A DNA stretch of 40,700 nt, from the NCBI GenBank assembly GCA_020848455.1, contig JADLAB010000134.1, positions 1 to 40,700 on the forward strand, written 5' to 3'. Position 1 is the first letter of the stretch, and each line of letters starts with the position of its first letter. Below, piece by piece: positions 1 through 7,490 of the stretch. The notes under the pieces were generated by a model. That model saw nothing but the letters and a program-made list of their open reading frames with translations, was not told the DNA's origin and searched no databases. The translations under genes were made by a program, and so were the position numbers. The DNA comes from Polyangiaceae bacterium. Its GTDB lineage: Bacteria > Myxococcota_A > Polyangia > Polyangiales > Polyangiaceae.

Positions 1-1398
1 CCGGTCCCAGAGCCGGCACGTCACGACGGCATGGCGCTGGTCGAGCGCCTCGCAGTAGTTCGTGTACGCGCAGCGGCGCACCTCCGCGCCGCGCCCGAGG
101 CGCAGCTTGCGGAACCAGTCCGGATCCGCGAGGCTCTGACGCGCGGCCGCGACGAGATCGCCGTCGCCGCGCGCCAGGATGTCCTCGGCCTGATCGAAGT
201 GGTGGATGCCACCGCACACCACGAACGGCACCTCGAGCCCCGCGGCGCGCACGGCCGCGCGGACGCGCGCCTGCTCGGGGACGTTGCGACCGAAGGGACC
301 GCGCGCGTCGGAGCGCACGGTGGGCATGCAGGCGTATCCGCTCGGACCGGTGTACGGGTAGGCGGCCTCGCCCACGCGCGGCTGCGCCGCGTCCTCGAAC
401 TTCCCGCCGGTCGAGAGCGACACGAAGTCGAGGCCCGCCCGCGCGAAGTTCGTGGCGAAGAAGGCGGCGTCCTCGACGCTGGTGCCGCCGGCGATCGCCT
501 CGTGGCACAGCATCCGGCAGCCCACCGTGTAGCGCGCACCGACGGCGTCGCGCACGGCGGCGGCCACCTCGAGCGGCAGCCGCACCCGGCCCGCGAGGTC
601 GCCGCCGTAGCCGTCCCGCCGCACGTTCAGCGCCGACAGGAACGAGGCCATCGTGTACGCGTGCGCGTAGTGCAGCTCCACGCCGTCGAAGCCCGCCTCG
701 CGCGCGCGGCGGGCGGCGCGCGCGAACGCCCCCGGGAGCACGCGCGGCAGCGAGGCCACGGACGGCTCGTGCTCGTCCCACACGCGCTCGCGCGCACCGA
801 AGCGCAGGGCCTCGAGCTCGCGCGGCGCGAGCAGCGCGCCGAGCGCCGCGTCCGGGAGCGCGGCCAGCGCCCGGCGCAGCTCGGGCTCGGGCGCGCTCAG
901 CCACGCGGCCTGCCCGGTCGCGGCGACGAGGCCGCTGCGATGTGCGGCCGTGACCGCCAGGAACTCGGCGAAGAAGCGCTCTCGCACGGGGCGCCGCCGG
1001 ATGCGCAGGAAGTCGATGAGCTGGAGGAACAGGCGCGTGCGACCACCGCTCGCCTCCCGCACCGTGCGCACGAGCTCGCGGAGCCCCGGTACGAAGCCGT
1101 CGTCGTGGATCCGCAGGAGCGGGCCGCTCGGGACGTCGCGCACGCCGGTCGCCTCGACGACCAGCGCCCCGGGCTGTCCGGCGGCGAAGCGCGCGTACCA
1201 GGCGAGCACCTCGGGCGTCACCTCACCGCGCGCGCTCGCGCGCCAGGGCACCATCGCCGGCACCCAGGTGCGCTCCGCGAGCTCGAGCCCGCTCGGCAGC
1301 GTCAGCGCGGTGAAGAGCAGCGAGGCCTGCGCCTCCTCGGCGCGCGGCGCCCGGGCAACCGGCAGCGGGTGTCGGATGCGCTCGGGCGGTCTCCACAT
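1..1398 (-). CDS. NADH:flavin oxidoreductase, Old Yellow Enzyme family (C-terminus beyond window edge)
   Basis: FMN-dependent TIM-barrel oxidoreductase of the Old Yellow Enzyme class, expected to reduce activated C=C bonds with NAD(P)H in the cytoplasm; the substrate is not predictable. The 466 codons in the window hold the family signatures: a substrate-anion-binding type His pair (HYAH, about residues 243-246) followed by FLSALN and a YGG turn near residue 264 (family pattern N-x-R-x-D-x-YGG). Later come VVCGGIHH, in place of the usual phosphate-binding Gly-rich strand, and a GDLVAAARQSLADP stretch typical of the barrel end. Near residues 441-459 there are three Cys, but not the four-Cys pattern of dienoyl-CoA reductase relatives, so no Fe-S cluster is claimed. 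The ATG at 1398 is chosen because the protein then begins just before the barrel; no good Shine-Dalgarno sequence is visible. The stop lies outside the window. Confidence 0.85.
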   Translation of the reverse strand, partial: MWRPPERIRHPLPVARAPRAEEAQASLLFTALTLPSGLELAERTWVPAMVPWRASARGEVTPEVLAWYARFAAGQPGALVVEATGVRDVPSGPLLRIHDDGFVPGLRELVRTVREASGGRTRLFLQLIDFLRIRRRPVRERFFAEFLAVTAAHRSGLVAATGQAAWLSAPEPELRRALAALPDAALGALLAPRELEALRFGARERVWDEHEPSVASLPRVLPGAFARAARRAREAGFDGVELHYAHAYTMASFLSALNVRRDGYGGDLAGRVRLPLEVAAAVRDAVGARYTVGCRMLCHEAIAGGTSVEDAAFFATNFARAGLDFVSLSTGGKFEDAAQPRVGEAAYPYTGPSGYACMPTVRSDARGPFGRNVPEQARVRAAVRAAGLEVPFVVCGGIHHFDQAEDILARGDGDLVAAARQSLADPDWFRKLRLGRGAEVRRCAYTNYCEALDQRHAVVTCRLWDR

Positions 1399-1464
1399 GC
1401 AGGTGCTCGAATAGCATGCGTGCGCCGGCTCGGGGAGCTCGGCCCCGCGCTCCGCCGCGGGCGG

Positions 1465-2001
1465 TCAGGGCGCGCCGGCGTCGGGATCGGTCACGAGCGT
1501 GATCGTGACCTCACTCGGCACCGGGTGCTCGCAGCCGTCGACGAGCTTCGGCAAGAGCGTCTCTTCGTGGGTGACGAACCCGGTTGCGGTCACGTGGACG
1601 AGCGTGGCGCCCGTCGTCCACGCCTCGCACACGAGCTCGGCGAGGTCGAGCGGCGGCCCGGCGTCCGCGGCGACGCGGCACACGAGGTTGGTGCCGTCCT
1701 CGAGCGTCAGCCACGTGGACGGGTCGTCGAGCTTGAACGTGGGCTCCTGTCCCGCGCTCCAGGTCACCGTCACGGCCGTGTCGGCCGGTACGGACCCGTG
1801 GCTCGCCTCGATGCGCATCGTGAACAGCGGGGCGGGGCCGCCACCCGGGCAGCCCCCGCCAGCGCCCCCGACGCCGCTCCCGCCAGCGCCCCCGTTGCCG
1901 GCGTCCTCGCAGCTGGCCGCGCCGAGCCCCGCGAGGACTGCGCCCGCCACGACCCCCAGCACCGAGGCGAGGGCGAGCGAGCGGCGGGCGAGCGATGCCA
2001 T
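1465..2001 (-). CDS. Small secreted lipoprotein of unknown function
   Basis: Predicted 178-residue exported protein. The N-terminus has two Arg, a long Ala/Leu/Val hydrophobic segment and Cys after AAS (residues 27-30), an acceptable lipobox. A Gly/Ser-rich linker (GGAGGSGVGGAGGG) follows, common in Polyangia lipoproteins. The rest is a compact beta-rich region (FTMRIEASHGSVPADTAVTVTW) that resembles an Ig-like fold only in general character; no family was recognised. The frame stays open far upstream, but the signal peptide fixes the ATG at 2001. It is divergent from the PD40 lipoprotein gene across 111 bp. Function unknown; most likely anchored in the outer membrane or periplasm. Confidence 0.7.
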   Translation of the reverse strand: MASLARRSLALASVLGVVAGAVLAGLGAASCEDAGNGGAGGSGVGGAGGGCPGGGPAPLFTMRIEASHGSVPADTAVTVTWSAGQEPTFKLDDPSTWLTLEDGTNLVCRVAADAGPPLDLAELVCEAWTTGATLVHVTATGFVTHEETLLPKLVDGCEHPVPSEVTITLVTDPDAGAP

Positions 2002-2112
2002 GGCGACGCCCAGTTCTAGCGTATTCGGCACGCGGCCGCCGCGAAATGCGGGGTCGGGCACGGCCTCGGCGTCCGCGGTCGCCGTCGCCGGGACTCTGCT
2101 AAGGTAGCGCGC

Positions 2113-3309
2113 GTGCAGAGCAGCAGAACCCCGACGCCGTCGTGCCGGAGCTGGCTCGTGGCGTGGTCGTGCCTCGGGCTTTTGGCGTGCGCCCGCGAGG
2201 CGCGCGAGCCGCAGCCGCTCGGCGCGCTCCCGAGCGCGGTGACGACCGCCGAGCCGCTGTTTCTGCCCTTCGCGATCCGCGCCGGCAAGGCCGTCGCCGC
2301 CGATCCGCGCGAGCGCCACCTCGCGGATCTCCGCCGCCTGACCTTCGACGGGCGCGCCCTGCACGCCGTGTGGTCGCCCGACGGGCGCTCGCTGCTCGTC
2401 GAGAGCGCCGGCGCTGGCGACGCGTGCAGCAGCGTCGCGGAGCTCGACCTCGAGCACGGCGAGCTCCGGCGCGTCTCGCCGGACGGTGCCCCCGCCCACG
2501 GACCAGCCTTCGACCGCGACGGCCACGCGCTCTTCGCCGTCGCGAGCGCGGGTGCGGACTGCCGCGGCGACGTCGCGCGCTCGCTCGCCTTCGAGGCACC
2601 GCGGGCGTCCACCGGCATCCGTTCCGCCGACGCCGCCGCCCCCGCCTTGGGCTCGCTCGGCGCGGACCCGAGCGAGCTCGCGCGGAGCCCCGACGGGCGT
2701 GCCTTCGCCTTCACCAGCACGCGCGACGGCAACCCCGAGCTCTACCTCTTCGCGATCGGGGACGGCGAGCCGCGCCGGCTGACGGACCGCCCGGGCTACG
2801 ACGGGATGGCGGCCTTCTCGCCCGACGGGACGCGCCTCGCCTGGCAGGGCGCGGCGGCCGCGCCGGAGGCGGCGGAGCGCCCGAGCAGCGCCCGGGGTAC
2901 CCCGCCGACGACGGCGGGGACTCGCACGCGCACCCTCGGCATCTTCGTCGCGGGCAGTGCCGGTCAGCATCCGGTCGCCGTCGTGGCCGCCGTGGGCCTC
3001 AACGTCGGACCGGCGTTCTTCCCCGACTCGCGGCGCCTCGTGTTCGCGTCGGACCGCGAGGCCGTCGGGGCGACCACGGGCGCAGCGCGGGACTTCGAGC
3101 TCTTCGCGGTCGATCCCGACGGTCCGGCGACCGCGACGGGGGGCCCCGCGCTCGAGCGCGTCACCTACGCCGCGGGCTTCGACGGCTGGGCGCGCTTCTC
3201 GCCGGACGGCAAGTACCTCGTGTTCACGTCGAGCCGCGACGCGGGCCGGGGGTCCGCCCCGGCGGGCCCGGGCGACACCGACGTCTACGTCGCGCGCTGG
3301 GTGGACTGA
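2113..3309 (+). CDS. PD40/TolB-like beta-propeller lipoprotein
   Basis: 398-residue protein with a lipoprotein signal peptide (LGLLAC, lipobox LLAC around residue 26) followed by a TolB-type beta-propeller. Repeated PD40 signatures are visible: WSPDGRSL, SPDGRAFAFTSTRDGNPELYL, FSPDGTRLAWQG, FFPDSRRLVFASDRE and FSPDGKYLVFTSSRD. Such propellers usually act as periplasmic protein-interaction or scaffold modules; no enzymatic residues are evident. The start is GTG at 2113, with TAAGGT at 2100-2105 that could be read either as a short Shine-Dalgarno or as a -10 box. The gene converges with a small gene ending at 3334, with only 24 bp between them. A specific role cannot be assigned. Confidence 0.82.
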   Translation: MQSSRTPTPSCRSWLVAWSCLGLLACAREAREPQPLGALPSAVTTAEPLFLPFAIRAGKAVAADPRERHLADLRRLTFDGRALHAVWSPDGRSLLVESAGAGDACSSVAELDLEHGELRRVSPDGAPAHGPAFDRDGHALFAVASAGADCRGDVARSLAFEAPRASTGIRSADAAAPALGSLGADPSELARSPDGRAFAFTSTRDGNPELYLFAIGDGEPRRLTDRPGYDGMAAFSPDGTRLAWQGAAAAPEAAERPSSARGTPPTTAGTRTRTLGIFVAGSAGQHPVAVVAAVGLNVGPAFFPDSRRLVFASDREAVGATTGAARDFELFAVDPDGPATATGGPALERVTYAAGFDGWARFSPDGKYLVFTSSRDAGRGSAPAGPGDTDVYVARWVD

Positions 3310-3333
3310 GGCGGGGCCACGCGTGCGGCGCGC

Positions 3334-3654
3334 TCAGCCGCGCCGTCCGGGAGGCTCGCGCGGCGGCGGCGGCTCGCTGCCCGGCGGAGGCGCGCTCCGC
3401 TCGCTCACGGGCCGTGGCGGCGGCGTGCTCCGCGACGGCGGCGTGCTCCGCGGCGGGACGTCGCTCGCGCGATCCGCGAGCCACGCGTCCGGGCCCTCCC
3501 CGCGGGCCATGGCGAGCCAGCGCCCGTCGGGGGCGCGGATGGTGAGCCGCTCCGGGGCCTCGTGGCTGCGCACGAAGCGCACGGCATCGCGGAGCAGGCG
3601 GAACTTCGCCTCCACGCGCCGATCCCCGCCGTCGTTGCACCAGACCTCGAACAT
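3334..3654 (-). CDS. Small hypothetical protein with Pro/Ser-rich tail
   Basis: 106-residue protein, not recognised. Residues 1-55 look like a small folded alpha/beta domain (MFEVWCNDGG, then RLLRDAVRFVRSHEAPERLTI and APDGRWLAMARG). From about residue 65 the sequence is a low-complexity Pro/Ser/Arg tail ending in PPPPREPPGRRG. A GGAGGAA Shine-Dalgarno lies a few nucleotides before the ATG, which supports translation. No signal peptide is seen. It stands alone, convergent with the PD40 gene and divergent from the FAD oxidoreductase gene. It may be a small regulatory or binding protein, but that is only a guess. Confidence 0.6.
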   Translation of the reverse strand: MFEVWCNDGGDRRVEAKFRLLRDAVRFVRSHEAPERLTIRAPDGRWLAMARGEGPDAWLADRASDVPPRSTPPSRSTPPPRPVSERSAPPPGSEPPPPREPPGRRG

Positions 3655-3806
3655 GCCGTTCCTCCGTCCTTAGCGCCAGTCGGACGGCGACGCACGCGTG
3701 CGCGACGAAGCCTGCGGCCCTGACGCCGCCGCGCTTGCGCGGGATCGGCGACGAGCGCCCGCGCTTCGCAGTCGCGCCCAGGTGCCGGGCTCGGTATAGG
3801 GGCCGC

Positions 3807-5156
3807 ATGCCTGCCCACGAGAACGAAGCCCATCGCGCCAGGGTCGAGGCCATCGCGGCCGAGGTGCGCGAGAGGGTGCGCCGCGGCGAGCCCGTCCACA
3901 TCCAGAAGGGCGGCGTCCACCACTTCGTTCCGCTGCCCGGCGACCGGCGCTTCGCGGGACGCGCCGTCGACATCTCCGGGCTCGACCGGGTCCTCGACAT
4001 CGACGTCGCTGCGGCGCGCTGCGTCGTCGAGCCGGGGGTCACCTTCGCGGCGCTCGTCGCGGCGACCCTGCCCCACGGTCTCGTGCCGGCGGTGGTCCCC
4101 GAGCTCGAGGGCATCACCGCGGGCGGGGCGGTGGCAGGCTGCTCGGTCGAGTCGATGTCGTTCCGCCACGGCGGCTTCCACGACACCTGCACCGAGTACG
4201 AGGTGGTCACGGGCGACGGGCGCGTGCTCGTGTGCAGCCCCGAGCAAGACCCCGAGCTCTTCCACATGATCCACGGCTCGTACGGCACGCTCGCGATCCT
4301 GACGCGCATCACGCTCCGGCTCGTCCCCGCCAAGCGCCACGTGCACCTCCGCTACCGCCGCTTCGACGACGCGCCGAGCTTCGACGCAGCCCTGCGGAGC
4401 ATCGTCGCCGAGGGGCGGGAAGACTTCGTCGACGGCATCATCCACGGGGAGGGGCCGGGAGATTTCGTGCTGTGTCTCGGCCGCTTCGTCGACGTCGCGC
4501 CCTACACCTCGAGCTACCGCTGGCTCGACATCTACTACCGAAGCACGCGCAGGCGCGACGAGGACTACCTCACGACGCCCGACTACCTCTTCCGCTACGA
4601 CACCGAGTGCCACTGGCTCACGCGCACGCTGCCGCCCCTCGAGTGGAAGCCCGTGCGCCTGCTGCTCGGCAAGCATGTCCTGGGGTCGGAGAACCTCATC
4701 CGCTGGTCGAAGCGCCTCGAGCCGCTCCTCGGCCTGCAGCGCCGCCCGGACGTGGTCGTCGACGTGTTCGTCCCCGCACGGAATCTCGGCACGTTCCTGC
4801 GCTGGTACGCGGCGGAGTTCCGCTTCTACCCGCTGTGGGTCGTTCCCTACCGCGTGCCGGTGCCCTACCCCTGGGTCGCCCGCGAGCACGCGGCGCGCTT
4901 CCGCGACGAGCTGCTCGTCGACTGCGCGGTGTACGGCAAGCGCAACAACGAGCCCGGGCGCGACTTCTCGCAGCTGCTCGAGGAGAAGACCTACGAGCTC
5001 GACGGGATCAAGACGCTCATCTCGCGCAACCACCACAGCCGCGAGCGCTTCTGGCAGATCTACGACGAGCCGGCGTACCGCGCCGCCAAGGCGCGTCTCG
5101 ATCCGAAGGGCGTCTTCGCGGACCTCTACGACAAGTTCCACCCCGAGCGGCGCTAG
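3807..5156 (+). CDS. FAD-linked oxidoreductase, DHCR24 (sterol delta-24 reductase)-like
   Basis: 449-residue FAD-binding type 4 (PCMH fold) flavoprotein. From memory of the family, it aligns along its length with eukaryotic delta(24)-sterol reductase: PVVPELEGITAGGAVAG-type FAD loop segment (about residues 95-113), CTEYEVVTGDGRVLVCSP, YGTLAILTRITLRLVPAK, FYPLWVVPYRVP and a C-terminal RERFWQIYDEPAY with VFADLYDKFHP. The N-terminal membrane anchor of the animal enzyme is absent, so it is probably soluble or peripheral. Reduction of a sterol or isoprenoid side-chain C=C bond is the natural hypothesis; other substrates are possible, since DHCR24-like proteins are also found in bacteria without sterols. 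ATG 3807 is preferred over an upstream ATG at 3735 because homology begins here. TATAGG lies 6 nt upstream. Confidence 0.8.
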   Translation: MPAHENEAHRARVEAIAAEVRERVRRGEPVHIQKGGVHHFVPLPGDRRFAGRAVDISGLDRVLDIDVAAARCVVEPGVTFAALVAATLPHGLVPAVVPELEGITAGGAVAGCSVESMSFRHGGFHDTCTEYEVVTGDGRVLVCSPEQDPELFHMIHGSYGTLAILTRITLRLVPAKRHVHLRYRRFDDAPSFDAALRSIVAEGREDFVDGIIHGEGPGDFVLCLGRFVDVAPYTSSYRWLDIYYRSTRRRDEDYLTTPDYLFRYDTECHWLTRTLPPLEWKPVRLLLGKHVLGSENLIRWSKRLEPLLGLQRRPDVVVDVFVPARNLGTFLRWYAAEFRFYPLWVVPYRVPVPYPWVAREHAARFRDELLVDCAVYGKRNNEPGRDFSQLLEEKTYELDGIKTLISRNHHSRERFWQIYDEPAYRAAKARLDPKGVFADLYDKFHPERR

Positions 5157-5239
5157 CGTCCCGGGTCCGAACGCGCGCGAGGGGGTGCGGCGCCCTCGCG
5201 TCCGGACGGACGCAGCGCCGCACGGACCGAGCGCCGCAC

Positions 5240-5278
5240 AAACGCAAAGAGCGACCCGGTTCCGAGGAACCGGATCGC
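5240..5278 (-). terminator. Intrinsic terminator of hcp
   Basis: On the minus strand, 25-62 nt after the hcp stop, there is a 12-bp G+C-rich stem (gcgatccggttc pairing with gaaccgggtcgc, one G-U pair) with a four-base loop, followed directly by TCTTTGCGTTT. This is a textbook Rho-independent terminator and one of few T-tailed hairpins in the window. The hairpin could also block transcripts from the FAD oxidoreductase gene on the other strand, but there it lacks a T-tract. Confidence 0.85.
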
Positions 5279-5302
5279 CCTTCGACCGTGCACGCTAGAC
5301 GA

Positions 5303-5806
5303 TCAGACGACGGGCGCCTCCCAGTCGTCGAGCGCCGTGATGCCGCCGTCCATCCACGTCCACTCGATCTTCTGGTACGTGAAGGCGACCTCCTCGTACT
5401 CCGCGTAGCGCGTGAGCTCGGGGTTCTTGTTGTTGAGCATGCGGAAGTCGATCGACGCGATGTTCGCGTTCGTCAGCTTGACCGTGTAGTGCTGCTTCTC
5501 GGCGCCCACACCGCCCGCTGCGGCGAGCTGGGGCGTCCAGAACTGCAGCTCCCACTCCGACACGTTCTCGTTGTTGACGAGCATGTTGTAGAGGAGCGGG
5601 GACGCCTTATCGAGCTCCTTGGTGATGACGTACGGCTTGTGCATGCGCTTGCCGGTGGGCAGGCCGCTCGCGGCGTCGCGCGGGCTCACGATGGAGTGCG
5701 CAACCGCGATCACCATGATCTTGTTCTCGCGGCCCTTCTGGGTCACCGAGCCCTTGATCTCACCGCTCTTCTGGCCCTTGAGCTTCAGATACGCATTGAG
5801 TGCCAT
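5303..5806 (-). CDS. hcp: Type VI secretion system tube protein Hcp (Hcp1 family)
   Basis: 167-residue Hcp1-family protein, the usual size for the ring-forming subunit of the type VI secretion inner tube, which is also secreted and can carry effectors. Visible features are N-terminal ALNAYLKLKGQKSGEIKG, the VITKELDKASPLLYNML segment (the family ITK-x-xDKASP signature), the YTVKLTNANIASIDF strand and the C-terminal FTYQKIEWTW. No signal peptide and no C-terminal effector extension are present. No other T6SS gene (sheath, VgrG, ClpV, baseplate) is in the window, so this is an isolated hcp. It has its own promoter and a strong intrinsic terminator, which indicates a monocistronic, probably highly expressed unit. 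ATG at 5806 with GGGA about 8 nt upstream. Confidence 0.93.
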   Translation of the reverse strand: MALNAYLKLKGQKSGEIKGSVTQKGRENKIMVIAVAHSIVSPRDAASGLPTGKRMHKPYVITKELDKASPLLYNMLVNNENVSEWELQFWTPQLAAAGGVGAEKQHYTVKLTNANIASIDFRMLNNKNPELTRYAEYEEVAFTYQKIEWTWMDGGITALDDWEAPVV

Positions 5807-5944
5807 GTGTCGTTCCCGTCCTCTTCGACGACGCCCCTTGCTGGCCTGGACTCAGTCTACGCACCATGCGCGCTGGCAGAGCAGCTCGAGCCTCGTGATG
5901 AAGTGGCTGGCGAGCTGGGCGGCCCCGAACCCGACAGCGGTCCA

Positions 5945-5972
5945 AGCATAAGTCCGAACGCCCGCTTGTCAA
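5945..5972 (-). promoter_or_regulatory. Near-consensus sigma70-type promoter for hcp
   Basis: Minus strand: perfect -35 TTGACA (5972-5967), 16-bp spacer, then TATGCT (5950-5945), matching 4 of 6 consensus -10 bases. The predicted transcription start is near 5938, giving a leader of about 130 nt before the hcp ATG. Such a good match is rare in this GC-rich window and fits strong or housekeeping-sigma expression of hcp. Confidence 0.72.
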
Positions 5973-6047
5973 GGGGGCGCTGCGAGCCCGAAAGCCGCGC
6001 CACCGAGCCTTGCCCCGAACGGCGTCTGGACGCTAGCGTCGTCCATC

Positions 6048-7475
6048 GTGCGAACCGCGGTCCCGGTCGCCCTCTGTGTGCTGGGGTGCCTCGCTGGCGC
6101 CCTCGCCGTGGCACGCGCCGCGCCTCCGGACGCGGACGGCGCCACCGCCGCCGCGGCGACGGCGGCGGCGAGCAGCGGTCCGACGCACATCGCCGCGCGC
6201 AGCGGGTTCGTCGCGATCCATGCGGCCCCACGGCCCGACGCCGCCCGCATCGGGATGTTCCGCGCCGGCCAGGTGGTCCCGCTGCGCGCGCCCACGCGCG
6301 CCACCGGTCCGGACGTCGGCCCTTGCGCTGAGGGGTGGTACGCGCTCGAGCCGCGCGGCTTCGTCTGCCCGTCGGAGCGCACCACCTTCGCACGCGACGA
6401 CGCCCGCGTGGCCGCCGCGCGCGAGCTCCTGCCGCCGCCGGGCGCGGCCTACCCGTATCACTACGGCCTGTCGCGGGGCGCCGCGCGCTACTACCGCATC
6501 CCCACGGCCGCCGAGCAGCGCGCGACCGAGTGGGGACTCGACGCGCGCCTCGCGGGCTTGCCCGCGCCAAGCGGGCCGCCCCCCACCCCGGCGCTCGCGC
6601 GCTACTTCGCCGAGCGCGCGGCGAGCGAGGCCGCCGAGCACCTGCCCCTCACGGGCCCGCTCGCGCCGCCGGGTGCCAAGCTCGCCTGGTCGACCGAGCT
6701 CGTCGCGGAGGGACGCGTCTTCGTCGTCACCTCGGAGCTCGAGCTCGTGCCCAAGGACGAGGTCGAGGAGCTGCCGCGCGTGAGCGGCGCGGGGACGTCC
6801 AGCCCCGCGCTACCCTTCGCGCTGTCGGTCACGGAGGGCCCCCGCTTCGTCCCCGCCGCGGACGCGGCGCCGGTGCCGGGTGCCATGCGCGAGTCGGGGC
6901 GCTTCGGCCGCCGCGCGCTCCTGCCGCTCGCCGCACCCCCTGCGCTCGTCGGCCCCTACGCCGCGCTCGCGGACGGCGGCTTCGCGCGCGCGAGCGACCT
7001 CGGCATCTTCGTGGCGAGGCCGCGCCCGACCGACGTCGGTCCAGCCGAGCGCTGGCTGCACGTGAGCGTCCACGCCGGCACGCTCGTCGCGTACGAGGGC
7101 GACCGGCCCGTGTACGCGGCCCTCGCGTCGCCCGGCATGAGCGGAGCCGCGCCCGACGCCGAGTACGGCACGCCGCCCGGTCGCTACCGCATCGCCCAGA
7201 AGTGGCTCACGGGCGACATGTCGGGCCGGCTCAACGGCGGGGGCTGGCGCACGCGCGAGGTCCCGTTCGTCGCGTACTACGACGGGAGCTACGCGGTGCA
7301 CGGCGCGTTCTGGCACGACGTGTTCGGGCGGCCGCGCAGCCACGGCTGCATCAACCTGACACCCGCGGATGCGAGCGCCCTCTTCGGCTGGCTCGAGCCG
7401 GCGCTTCCGTCGGAGTGGTACGCCGTGGCGAGCGACGCCAGCCATGCGGGCACGACGCTCCTCGTCACGCGCTGA
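6048..7475 (+). CDS. L,D-transpeptidase (YkuD domain) with N-terminal SH3-like domain
   Basis: 475-residue exported enzyme. It has an N-terminal signal peptide (Ala-rich, ending near ARAAPPDA), a small SH3-like region at about residues 45-110 (GWYALEPRGFVCPSERTT), a long middle part and a C-terminal YkuD catalytic domain at about residues 335-475. The catalytic signature is complete: HGAFWHDVFG followed by SHGCINL, with His432 and nucleophile Cys434. L,D-transpeptidases make 3-3 peptidoglycan cross-links or attach proteins to peptidoglycan in the periplasm; which one applies here cannot be told. GTG start at 6048 with no Shine-Dalgarno; TAGCGT lies 8 nt upstream. It is divergent from hcp. A paralogue with the same layout is encoded at 20497-22245, but with an altered active site. 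Confidence 0.9.
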   Translation: MRTAVPVALCVLGCLAGALAVARAAPPDADGATAAAATAAASSGPTHIAARSGFVAIHAAPRPDAARIGMFRAGQVVPLRAPTRATGPDVGPCAEGWYALEPRGFVCPSERTTFARDDARVAAARELLPPPGAAYPYHYGLSRGAARYYRIPTAAEQRATEWGLDARLAGLPAPSGPPPTPALARYFAERAASEAAEHLPLTGPLAPPGAKLAWSTELVAEGRVFVVTSELELVPKDEVEELPRVSGAGTSSPALPFALSVTEGPRFVPAADAAPVPGAMRESGRFGRRALLPLAAPPALVGPYAALADGGFARASDLGIFVARPRPTDVGPAERWLHVSVHAGTLVAYEGDRPVYAALASPGMSGAAPDAEYGTPPGRYRIAQKWLTGDMSGRLNGGGWRTREVPFVAYYDGSYAVHGAFWHDVFGRPRSHGCINLTPADASALFGWLEPALPSEWYAVASDASHAGTTLLVTR

Positions 7476-7490
7476 GCGCGACCGCGCCGC

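Noticed and set aside
20-80. [4Fe-4S] cluster motif in the Old Yellow Enzyme-like protein
   Set aside because: Three Cys are present (C-x5-C-x11-C), but the four-Cys pattern of dienoyl-CoA reductases is not complete.
2013-2023. Promoter hexamers TACGCT/TAGAAC before the small lipoprotein gene
   Set aside because: Several overlapping TA hexamers are possible and none has a -35 partner at the right spacing, so no single site can be chosen.
5303-5806. Hcp gene as part of a prophage tail
   Set aside because: No other tail, capsid, lysis or integrase genes are nearby and the sequence fits the secretion-type Hcp1 family.
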